Part shown: positions 1-5,866 of the stretch, piece by piece
Numbering within the stretch: the first letter of the stretch is position 1
Layout of the letters: every line of letters begins with the position of its first letter
The notes under the pieces: generated by a model
What the model saw: the letters and a program-made list of their open reading frames with translations, nothing else
Databases searched by the model: none
What the model was told of the DNA's origin: nothing
Assembly (NCBI GenBank): GCA_016285815.1
Contig: JAEERN010000251.1
Location: forward strand, 1 to 10,833
Source: Clostridiales bacterium
GTDB lineage: Bacteria > Bacillota > Clostridia > Oscillospirales > QAMX01
Direction of reading: 5' to 3'
Length of the DNA: 10,833 nt
Translations under genes and position numbers: made by a program

Positions 1-579
1 AAGGTGGGCATCGGCGGCGGCTCCATCTGCATCACCCGGGAGACCAAGGGCATCGGCCGCGGCCAGGCCACGGCGCTGATCGAGGTGTGCCGCGCCCGGG
101 ACGAGTATCTTGCCGAGACCGGGATCTACGTTCCCGTCTGTTCCGACGGTGGCATCGTCTACGATCACCACATGACGCTGGCGCTGGCCATGGGCGCGGA
201 CTTCATCATGCTGGGCCGGTATTTCGCCCGGTTCGACGAGAGCCCCACCAACAAGGTCAACATCGGCGGCACCTATTACAAGGAGTACTGGGGAGAGGGG
301 TCCAACCGCGCCCGGAACTGGCAGCGGTACGATCTGGGCGGCGACAAGAAGCTGTCCTTCGAAGAGGGCGTCGACTCGTACGTTCCCTATGCCGGCTCGC
401 TGAAGGACAACGTGGCCCTGAGCCTGAGCAAGGTCAAATCGACTATGTGCAACTGCGGCGCGCTGACCATTCCCGAGCTGCAGCAGAAGGCGGTCCTGAC
501 GCTGGTCAGCGCCACCAGCATCGTCGAGGGCGGGGCACACGACGTGATCCAGAAGGAGAAGACCACCTCCATCAAGTGA
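1..579 (+). CDS. guaB: IMP dehydrogenase, C-terminal part (5' end outside window)
   Basis: IMP dehydrogenase oxidises IMP to XMP with NAD+, the committed step to GMP. The frame is open from base 1, so only the last 192 residues are seen; the GTG at position 4 is internal. Visible residues, in window numbering: the catalytic loop GSICITRE with nucleophile Cys10; Asp49 in SDGG, which holds the IMP ribose; the flap dyad Arg109-Tyr110 in NWQRYDLGG; and EGG at 176-178, the monovalent-cation site contributed to a neighbouring subunit. From memory, the sequence runs gap-free against Tritrichomonas foetus IMPDH with an offset of 309 (Cys319, Asp358, Arg418-Tyr419, Glu485), rather than against E. coli or B. 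subtilis GuaB. It ends at TGA 577-579. I see no convincing terminator before the purE promoter. The CBS domains, if any, lie outside the window. Confidence 0.96.
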   Translation, partial: KVGIGGGSICITRETKGIGRGQATALIEVCRARDEYLAETGIYVPVCSDGGIVYDHHMTLALAMGADFIMLGRYFARFDESPTNKVNIGGTYYKEYWGEGSNRARNWQRYDLGGDKKLSFEEGVDSYVPYAGSLKDNVALSLSKVKSTMCNCGALTIPELQQKAVLTLVSATSIVEGGAHDVIQKEKTTSIK

Positions 580-639
580 GTTCGAAAAACTGCACGAGCG
601 AAACCGGAAAAGAAGGCCGTTTATATGGTCATCCTTTCC

Positions 640-669
640 TTGACACGGGACCGGAAAATATGGTATACT
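640..669 (+). promoter_or_regulatory. Sigma-A-type promoter for the pur operon (extended -10)
   Basis: A perfect TTGACA -35 box lies at 640-645 and a TATACT -10 box at 664-669, separated by 18 bases. TGG directly before the -10 forms a TGn extended -10 element. Transcription should start near 675-677, giving a leader of about 205 bases before purE. The -35 box is part of TTGACAC (640-646), which is an inverted copy of GTGTCAA at 674-680. Between guaB's stop (579) and this promoter I see no other feature. Confidence 0.85.
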
Positions 670-674
670 GACGG

Positions 675-690
675 TGTCAATCGAATGACA
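675..690. promoter_or_regulatory. Palindrome at the predicted transcription start (possible operator)
   Basis: The 16-base sequence TGTCAATCGAATGACA is symmetric apart from one A/A pair: TGTCA and TGACA arms around a central TCGA. It covers roughly +1 to +15 of the predicted transcript and only touches the start of riboswitch helix P1 (688). A related GTGTCAA/TTGACAC pair (674-680 and 640-646) brackets the promoter. The placement is what one expects of a repressor operator, but I do not recognise a known binding site and the short arms could be chance. Confidence 0.3.
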
Positions 691-804
691 TTCTTTGCAA
701 CTGACGGAACGTCGTGGAGCACCACGGAGGAACAAAGAATGTGGGCTGCGCGCCCGATCCCCGCGGGGGGGAGGGCCGCGCGGCGAATGCCGACCGTCTG
801 GGCA
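688..804 (+). promoter_or_regulatory. ZTP riboswitch aptamer (pfl motif)
   Basis: This leader RNA senses ZTP and ZMP (AICAR ribotide), which accumulate when 10-formyl-tetrahydrofolate runs short. Visible structure: P1, ten perfect pairs, 688-697 with 733-742; P2, CGTGG 713-717 with CCACG 722-726, loop AGCA; conserved junction CTGACGGAAC at 701-710; P3, TGCC 788-791 with GGCA 801-804, enclosing the conserved loop GACCGTCT with G800. The pseudoknot pairs ACGG 704-707 with CCGT 794-797. From memory, the CTGACGGAAC and GCCGACCGTCTGGGC blocks match the Fusobacterium ulcerans ZTP riboswitch. The linker between P1 and P3 is about 45 bases and folds into its own GC-rich hairpin (745-752 with 777-784). 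The 3' strand of P3 is also the first strand of the terminator at 800-834, so ligand binding should block termination: an ON switch for purE and the genes downstream. Confidence 0.94.
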
Positions 805-838
805 CACTTGACTTGCAAAGAGTTGGGTGTGCCCTTTT
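800..838 (+). terminator. Intrinsic terminator, expression platform of the ZTP riboswitch
   Basis: Bases 800-814 pair with 820-834 around a GCAAA loop. The base of the stem is GGGCACAC with GTGTGCCC (eight Watson-Crick pairs); the upper part includes four G-U pairs. TTTT follows at 835-838, a short U tract. The stem takes GGGCA at 800-804, which is needed for P3 of the aptamer, so the two folds exclude each other. When ZTP is low, this hairpin should end transcription before purE. Confidence 0.87.
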
Positions 839-881
839 ACGTTCCGGTCAGGATCCGAAAAGACAGGAAAGTTGGTGCAGC

Positions 882-1373
882 GTGAAAAAGGTTGCCATTG
901 TCATGGGAAGCGACAGCGATCTGCCCGTCGTGCAGAAGGCGGCGGACGTTCTGAAGTCGCTGGGGATCCCGTTCGAGGTGCACGTGTACTCTGCGCACCG
1001 GACGCCGGAAGAGGCCCGCGCCTTTGCCGCGGGGGCCCGCGAGGCGGGCTTCGGCGTGATCATCGCCGCCGCCGGGATGGCGGCGCACCTTGCCGGGGCC
1101 GTCGCGGCCAACACGACGCTGCCGGTCGTCGGCATCCCCTGCAAATCCTCCTGCTTGGACGGCATTGACGCGCTGTTGTCGACGGTCCAGATGCCAACGG
1201 GGATCCCCGTGGCTGCCGTCGCCATCAACGGAGGCGCCAATGCCGCTCTGCTTTCCGCCGAGATCCTCGCCGTCGAAGACGGGGCGCTGGCGGAGGCGCT
1301 GGCCCGCCGCCGCGCGGCCGAGGCCGCCGCGGTCCTGGAAAAGGATTCGACCATCGCCGAAAGGCTGATGTGA
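882..1373 (+). CDS. purE: 5-(carboxyamino)imidazole ribonucleotide mutase / AIR carboxylase PurE
   Basis: PurE makes CAIR, either from N5-CAIR (class I, needing PurK) or directly from AIR and CO2 (class II). The protein is 163 residues, close to the usual 160-170. The GTG start at 882 is chosen because AGGAAAG (865-871) lies 10 bases upstream and the family N-terminus KKVAIVMGSDSD follows at once; the frame stays open upstream but runs into the riboswitch. Motifs: phosphate-binding GSDSD (9-13), SAHRTP with the conserved His39 (37-42), AGMAAHL (64-70) and QMPTGIPVA (103-111). GSDSD and SAHRTP point to class I, but the usual IGKAGAxNA segment is replaced by INGGANA (115-121). No purK is visible, so the mechanistic class stays open. 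First gene of the riboswitch-controlled operon. Confidence 0.96.
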   Translation: MKKVAIVMGSDSDLPVVQKAADVLKSLGIPFEVHVYSAHRTPEEARAFAAGAREAGFGVIIAAAGMAAHLAGAVAANTTLPVVGIPCKSSCLDGIDALLSTVQMPTGIPVAAVAINGGANAALLSAEILAVEDGALAEALARRRAAEAAAVLEKDSTIAERLM

Positions 1374-1398
1374 GTCAATAAACGAAGGAGAAACGAAA

Positions 1399-2088
1399 AT
1401 GGAAACCAAGCTTGTCTACACGGGAAAGACCAAAAACGTCTATGCGCTGGAAAACGGCAACTATCTGCTGAAATTCAAGGACGACTGCACCGGCAAGGAC
1501 GGCGTGTTCGACCCGGGCGAGAACTCGATCGGCCTGACCATCGAGGGCGTGGGCGACGTGAACCTGCGCATGTCCGTGTATTTCTTTGAGAAGATCAACG
1601 CGGCCGGCATCAAGACGCACTTCGTCTCGGCGGACCTGGAGAACACCACCATGGAGGTCCTGCCCGCCAAGGTGTTCGGCAAGGGCCTCGAGGTCATCTG
1701 CCGCCACAAGGCCGTCGGCAGCTTCTTCCGCCGCTACGGCGAATACGTCGAGGAGGGCGCCGATCTGCCCGCTTACGTGGAGATGACGTTCAAGAACGAC
1801 GCGAAGGGCGATCCGCTGGTCACCCGCGACGGGCTGGAGGTCCTGGGCGTCATGACCGGGGCCCAGTACGACGCCATCAAGGAGATGACCCAGAAGATCA
1901 CGAAGATCGTGGCCGACGATCTGGCCGAAAAGGGCCTGGTGCTCTACGACATCAAGTTCGAGTTCGGCTATGACGCCGACGGCGGCGTCATGCTCATCGA
2001 CGAGATCGCTTCGGGCAACATGCGCGTCTACCGCGACGGGAAGTACATCGACCCGATGACCCTGTCCGAGCTGTTCTTCGCGAAATAA
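1399..2088 (+). CDS. purC: Phosphoribosylaminoimidazole-succinocarboxamide (SAICAR) synthase
   Basis: PurC joins aspartate to CAIR with ATP to make SAICAR. The 229-residue protein is near the family length (about 235-240). The start is ATG 1399 with GAAGGAG (1384-1390) eight bases upstream, 25 bases after purE. Motifs in order: nucleotide-binding YTGKTKNVY (7-15), CRHKAVGS (101-108, E. coli form VRNRAAGS), KNDAKGDP (132-139), DIKFEFG (184-190) and IDEIASGNMR (200-209, where E. coli has DEFSPDGSR). The divergent last block matches a subtype I recall from clostridia. It uses CAIR from the preceding PurE; its product needs PurB, which is not in the window. Confidence 0.96.
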   Translation: METKLVYTGKTKNVYALENGNYLLKFKDDCTGKDGVFDPGENSIGLTIEGVGDVNLRMSVYFFEKINAAGIKTHFVSADLENTTMEVLPAKVFGKGLEVICRHKAVGSFFRRYGEYVEEGADLPAYVEMTFKNDAKGDPLVTRDGLEVLGVMTGAQYDAIKEMTQKITKIVADDLAEKGLVLYDIKFEFGYDADGGVMLIDEIASGNMRVYRDGKYIDPMTLSELFFAK

Positions 2089-2104
2089 GATCCGATCAGG
2101 AAAA

Positions 2105-2128
2105 CGGGGCCCGGTCCGCCGGGCCCCG
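2105..2128 (+). other. GC-rich RNA hairpin between purC and purF
   Basis: CGGGGCCCGG (2105-2114) pairs perfectly with CCGGGCCCCG (2119-2128) around a TCCG loop, which in RNA is a UNCG-type tetraloop. No T run follows (the next bases are CCGAAATTCA), so it is not a standard intrinsic terminator. It sits 22 bases before the purF Shine-Dalgarno site. A role in mRNA processing or protection, or partial attenuation, is inference. Confidence 0.6.
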
Positions 2129-2159
2129 CCGAAATTCACCATCGTACACAGGAGGAATC

Positions 2160-3581
2160 ATGGGAGGCTTTTTCGGCGCCGCGTCCCGGCGGGACTGTAT
2201 GCTGGACGTGTTCTTCGGGACGGATTACCATTCTCACCTGGGAACGCGGCGCGGCGGCATGGCCGCTTTCGACCGGGAGATCGGTCTTCAGCGGCAGATT
2301 CACAACATCGAAAACGCTCCGTTCCGGACCAAATTCGAGCATATCTTCGAAGAGATGAAGGGCACCTCGGCCGTGGGGTGCATCAGCGACTCGGATCCCC
2401 AGCCCATGCTGATCCGGTCGCATCTGGGAACGTACGCCATCTGCACCGTCGGCATCGTGAACAACGCCGCCGAGCTGATCGGACGCTGTCTCGCCGGCGG
2501 CGGGCATTTCGACGCCATGACCGGGGGCAAGGTCAACGCCACCGAGCTGGTGGCGGCTCTGATCGATCTGAAAAAGGACTTCACCGAGGGCATCCGCTTC
2601 GCGCAGGAAGTCATCGACGGGACGGCCAACATCCTGGTGCTGCGGGACGACGGCACGCTGATCGCCGCCCGCGACCGGCTGGGGCGGCTTCCCATCGCGC
2701 TGGGGCAGGACGCGGACGGCTGCTGCGCCGCGTCCGAGGCCTTCGCGTTCCAGAAGCTGGGCTATGACGAGGTGCGCGAGCTGGGCCCGGGCGAGATCGT
2801 CGAGATCCGGCCCGACGGCTTCACCCGGCTGGCCGAGCCAGGGACGAAAAAGCGCGTCTGCTCGTTCCTGTGGAGCTATTACGGCTATCCCACGTCCACC
2901 TACGAGGGGGTCAACGTGGAGGTCATGCGCTATCGCAACGGGGCCATCATGGCCGAGAACGACGCGGCGGCGCGCAACGCCGAGGGCGTGGAATACGTGG
3001 TCGGGGTCCCCGATTCGGGCACGCCGCACGCCATCGGATACGCCAACCGGAGCGGGCTTCCCTTCGCCCGCGCGTTCATCAAGTACACGCCAACCTGGGC
3101 GCGCAGCTTCATGCCGGCCCGCCAGAGCGACCGGGACAAGATCGCCAAGATGAAGCAGATCCCCGTGAAAGAGCTGATCAAGGGGAAGAACCTGCTGTTC
3201 GTGGACGACTCCATCGTCCGCGGGACCCAGCTGCGCGAGACGGTGGAATTCCTGTACGAGAACGGGGCCAAGGCCGTCCACATGCGCTCGGCCTGTCCGC
3301 CCATCCTGTACGGCTGTAAATACCTGAACTTCTCCCGCGCCACCGGCGACATGGAGCTGATCGCCCGGCGCATCATCGACGAGCGGGAGGGGGACGAGGG
3401 GCTTGCCCATCTGGACGAGTACAGCGACGCCTCCACCGAGCGGGGCAGGGCTCTGCGGAAGGCCCTTTGCGAGCGGTTCAACTTTGCCTCGCTGGAATTC
3501 CAGTCCATCGACGGGGTGATCCGGGCCATCGGCCTGTCCCCCTGCGACCTGTGCACCTATTGCTGGAACGGAAAGGAATAG
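2160..3581 (+). CDS. purF: Amidophosphoribosyltransferase-type PurF, N-terminal Cys replaced by Gly
   Basis: PurF makes 5-phosphoribosylamine from PRPP and glutamine-derived ammonia, the first step of the pathway. The 473-residue protein has an Ntn-type glutaminase domain (about 1-230) and a phosphoribosyltransferase domain with GVPDSG (282-287) and the PRPP motif VDDSIVRGT (348-356). Cys234, Cys386, Cys465 and Cys468 match the four [4Fe-4S] ligands of B. subtilis PurF. The ATG at 2160 follows AGGAGG (2150-2155) by only four bases, but no better start exists. The protein begins MGGFFG: aligned without gaps to B. subtilis CGVFGI through YYGLHS, Gly2 occupies the place of catalytic Cys1. The nearest cysteine is Cys13. 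The HRGQEGAG block reads HLGTRRGGM. So glutaminase activity is doubtful, while the transferase half looks intact. It may use free ammonia or belong to a distinct subfamily; a canonical PurF could exist elsewhere. Confidence 0.88.
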   Translation: MGGFFGAASRRDCMLDVFFGTDYHSHLGTRRGGMAAFDREIGLQRQIHNIENAPFRTKFEHIFEEMKGTSAVGCISDSDPQPMLIRSHLGTYAICTVGIVNNAAELIGRCLAGGGHFDAMTGGKVNATELVAALIDLKKDFTEGIRFAQEVIDGTANILVLRDDGTLIAARDRLGRLPIALGQDADGCCAASEAFAFQKLGYDEVRELGPGEIVEIRPDGFTRLAEPGTKKRVCSFLWSYYGYPTSTYEGVNVEVMRYRNGAIMAENDAAARNAEGVEYVVGVPDSGTPHAIGYANRSGLPFARAFIKYTPTWARSFMPARQSDRDKIAKMKQIPVKELIKGKNLLFVDDSIVRGTQLRETVEFLYENGAKAVHMRSACPPILYGCKYLNFSRATGDMELIARRIIDEREGDEGLAHLDEYSDASTERGRALRKALCERFNFASLEFQSIDGVIRAIGLSPCDLCTYCWNGKE

Positions 3582-3587
3582 ACGATC

Positions 3588-4631
3588 ATGAACACCCAGT
3601 CCCGATCTGACAGCTACGCCGCCGCCGGCGTCGACATCACGGCCGGCTATCGCGCCGTTGAGCTGATGAGGAAACACATCGCCGCCACGCTGACGCCCGG
3701 AGTCTGCTCGGACGTGGGCGGCTTCGGCGGACTGTTCGAGCTGGATCTGACCGGTCTGAAGCGGCCGGTGCTGGTCAGCGGCACCGACGGCGTCGGCACC
3801 AAGCTGAAGCTGGCCTTTCTGATGGACCGCCACGACACCGTCGGCATCGACTGCGTGGCCATGTGCGTCAACGACATCATCTGCTGCGGCGCCAGACCGC
3901 TGTTCTTCCTCGATTACATCGCCTGCGGCAAGAACGTGCCCGAGCGGATCGAGGCCGTGGTCAAGGGCGTCTGCGACGGGTGCGTCCAGGCGGGCGCGGC
4001 GCTGATCGGCGGCGAGACCGCCGAGATGCCGGGCTTTTACCCGGCCGACGAGTACGATCTGGCCGGCTACTGCACCGGTGTGGTGGACCGCGGGGCCATC
4101 ATCGACAACAAGACCATGCGGGCGGGGGACGCGGTCCTCGCTCTGCCGTCCTCAGGCGTCCACTCCAACGGGTTTTCGCTGGTCCGCAAGGTGTTCGACG
4201 TCGAGCGGCGCGACCTGAACGCTCCGGTGGACGAGCTGGGCGGGAAGTCGCTGGGCGAGACGCTGCTGACGCCGACCCGGATCTATGTGAAGCCGGTGCT
4301 CGAGCTGCTGCGGTCCGTTTCCGTCCGGGGCATCTCCCATATCACCGGCGGCGGCTTTTACGAGAACATCCCGCGCAGCATCCCCGAGGGGCTCGGCGCG
4401 CGCATCGAAAAGCGCGCCGTCCGCGTGCTGCCGATCTTCGATCTCATCGCCCGGACGGGCGGAATCGACGAGCGGGATATGTTCAACACCTTCAACATGG
4501 GCGTGGGCATGAGCGTCGTCGTTCCGGCGGACCAGGCCGACCGCGCGCTGGCGATCCTGCGCGCGGCGGGGGAGGACGCCTACTGTATCGGCGAGATCCG
4601 CGCCTCGGACGAAAGGATTGAGCTGTGCTGA
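3588..4631 (+). CDS. purM: Phosphoribosylformylglycinamidine cyclo-ligase (AIR synthetase)
   Basis: PurM closes FGAM to AIR using ATP. The 347 residues equal the usual length (about 345). ATG 3588 lies six bases after the purF stop, with AAGGA inside the end of purF as ribosome binding site. Family motifs in order: GTDGVGTKLKLA (65-76), DCVAMCVNDI (88-97), GGETAEMPG (141-149), SSGVHSNG (188-195), HITGGGFYENIPR (251-263) and FNTFNMGVGM (299-308). The gene ends at TGA 4629-4631 and overlaps the next start by seven bases, so the following transporter gene should be translationally coupled to it. Nothing unusual in the protein. Confidence 0.98.
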   Translation: MNTQSRSDSYAAAGVDITAGYRAVELMRKHIAATLTPGVCSDVGGFGGLFELDLTGLKRPVLVSGTDGVGTKLKLAFLMDRHDTVGIDCVAMCVNDIICCGARPLFFLDYIACGKNVPERIEAVVKGVCDGCVQAGAALIGGETAEMPGFYPADEYDLAGYCTGVVDRGAIIDNKTMRAGDAVLALPSSGVHSNGFSLVRKVFDVERRDLNAPVDELGGKSLGETLLTPTRIYVKPVLELLRSVSVRGISHITGGGFYENIPRSIPEGLGARIEKRAVRVLPIFDLIARTGGIDERDMFNTFNMGVGMSVVVPADQADRALAILRAAGEDAYCIGEIRASDERIELC

Positions 4632-5239
4632 ACAAACTGGCGTCCGGCGCTGCCGCGGGGATCCTGATCTCCATCGGAGGAAGTGTGTTTCTGGCCAGCG
4701 AGAGCAGGCCGGTGGGCGCGGTGCTGTTCACCGTGGCGCTGCTGTGCATCTGTCTCAAGGGCTATTCGCTGTTCACCGGCAAGATCGGCTTTCTGCCGGA
4801 GGCCCACGACCGGGAGAGCGTCTCGGTGCTGCTGTGGGGACTTTTGGGCAACGCCGCGGGAACGGCGGTCTGCGGTCTGGCGGTGCGGTACGCGCTGCCG
4901 GCGCTGGGCGCGGCGGCGGAGACCGCCTGCGCCGCGCGGCTGGAGCAGGCCTTTGCCCAGACCCTGATCCGCGCGGCGTTCTGCGGGGTGCTGATGTATC
5001 TGGCCGTCAGCATCTACCGCGACCGGAACACGGTGGTCGGCATCCTGTTCTGCATCCCGGTGTTCATCCTGGCGGGGTTCGAGCACTCCATCGCGGACAT
5101 GTTCTACTTTGCCGCCGCCAGGAGCTTCACCCTGCGTTCGCTGGGCTTCCTCGGCACCGTGCTGCTGGGCAACGCCGCCGGCGGCATGCTGCTGCCGCTG
5201 CTGATGAAATTGGGAAAGGGGGCGAAAGCCCGTGGCTGA
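4625..5239 (+). CDS. Formate/nitrite transporter (FNT) family channel, short form
   Basis: This is a small inner-membrane protein of 204 residues. I assign it to the FNT (FocA/NirC) family because its landmarks align in order: AGILISI in helix 1 (11-17), LFTG in the broken helix 2 (49-52; Thr51 matches FocA Thr91), GLLGNAAG in helix 3 (72-79), GFEHSIADMFY (151-161; His154 matches the central His209 of FocA) and LLGNAAGG in helix 6 (180-187). Six membrane spans lie at about 8-26, 30-50, 66-90, 109-131, 136-165 and 172-194. It is much shorter than FocA (about 285 residues) and lacks the cytoplasmic N-terminal helix. GTG 4625 overlaps purM by seven bases, with AAAGGA 4612-4617 upstream, and its end overlaps purN by eight. 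The position between purM and purN suggests formate uptake for 10-formyl-THF synthesis. Substrate is inference; nitrite or hydrosulfide are family alternatives. Confidence 0.87.
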   Translation: MLNKLASGAAAGILISIGGSVFLASESRPVGAVLFTVALLCICLKGYSLFTGKIGFLPEAHDRESVSVLLWGLLGNAAGTAVCGLAVRYALPALGAAAETACAARLEQAFAQTLIRAAFCGVLMYLAVSIYRDRNTVVGILFCIPVFILAGFEHSIADMFYFAAARSFTLRSLGFLGTVLLGNAAGGMLLPLLMKLGKGAKARG

Positions 5240-5855
5240 TCCCGTTCGGATCGCCGTTCTCGTCTCGGGGGGCGGCACGAATCTCCAGGCGCTGATCGAC
5301 GCCCAGACGGCGGGAAAGCTGGTCTCGGGGCGGATCGCGGCCGTGCTGTCCAGCACGCCGGACGCCTATGCCCTGACCCGGGCCGCGCAGGCCGGGATCC
5401 CCGCCAAGGCGGTGTCCCGGCGGGAGGCCGGCAGCCAGCAGGCCTTTGAGGCCGCGCTGGAGCGGGAGCTGGACGCCTGCGGCGCCGAGGTCATCGTGCT
5501 GGCCGGATTTCTGTCCATCCTGAGCGAGGACTTCACGTCCCGCCGGCCGCGGCGCATCGTCAACGTCCACCCGTCCCTGATCCCCGCGTTCTGCGGAAAG
5601 GGCTTTTACGGGCTTCGGGTCCACGAGGCCGCGCTGGCGCGCGGCGTCAAGCTCACCGGGGCCACGGTCCACTTCGTCAACGAGATCCCCGACGGCGGCG
5701 AGATCATCCTGCAGAAGGCCGTGGCCGTCCGGCCGAACGACACGCCGGAGACGCTTCAGAAGCGGGTCATGCGGCAGGCCGAGTGGAAGCTGCTGCCCGC
5801 CGCCGTGGAAAAGGTCTGCGGTCAGATCCTGAAAGAAAAAAACCGGAAAAAGTGA
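5232..5855 (+). CDS. purN: Phosphoribosylglycinamide (GAR) formyltransferase, folate-dependent
   Basis: PurN transfers a formyl group from 10-formyl-THF to GAR. The protein is 207 residues (E. coli 212). The start is GTG 5232, with AAAGGGGG (5215-5222) nine bases upstream, inside the FNT gene; the eight-base overlap implies coupling. Motifs: VLVSGGGTNLQAL (9-21), AGFLSILS (91-98), NVHPSLIPAF (111-120) carrying Asn111 and His113 (Asn106 and His108 of E. coli), and Asp154 in DGGEIILQ (Asp144 of E. coli). The AFCGKGFYG loop is longer than in E. coli, a form I recall from Firmicutes. It needs the same cofactor as the AICAR formyltransferase downstream. Confidence 0.97.
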   Translation: MADPVRIAVLVSGGGTNLQALIDAQTAGKLVSGRIAAVLSSTPDAYALTRAAQAGIPAKAVSRREAGSQQAFEAALERELDACGAEVIVLAGFLSILSEDFTSRRPRRIVNVHPSLIPAFCGKGFYGLRVHEAALARGVKLTGATVHFVNEIPDGGEIILQKAVAVRPNDTPETLQKRVMRQAEWKLLPAAVEKVCGQILKEKNRKK

Positions 5856-5866
5856 GGTTTGCGCAT

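Noticed and set aside
580..639. Possible terminator after guaB
   Set aside because: Only weak, imperfect pairing between GGAAAAG-like and CTTTCC segments, and no stem followed by a U tract.
688..838. Guanine, PreQ1 or THF riboswitch as alternative identity of the leader
   Set aside because: The paired P1/P2 with CTGACGGAAC, the pseudoknot and the GCCGACCGTCTGGGC block are specific to the ZTP/pfl motif; the conserved cores of the other classes are absent.
714..881. Upstream in-frame extension of purE
   Set aside because: The extension would translate the riboswitch and terminator; family length and the Shine-Dalgarno site favour GTG 882.
625..885. 86-codon frame across the purE leader, possible leader peptide
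   Set aside because: Its start lies upstream of the predicted transcription start and it spans the promoter, aptamer and terminator, so it would not be translated from this transcript.
2136..3833. 565-codon open frame on the - strand
   Set aside because: Antisense to purF and the start of purM; same compositional artefact, with no recognisable domain or ribosome binding site.
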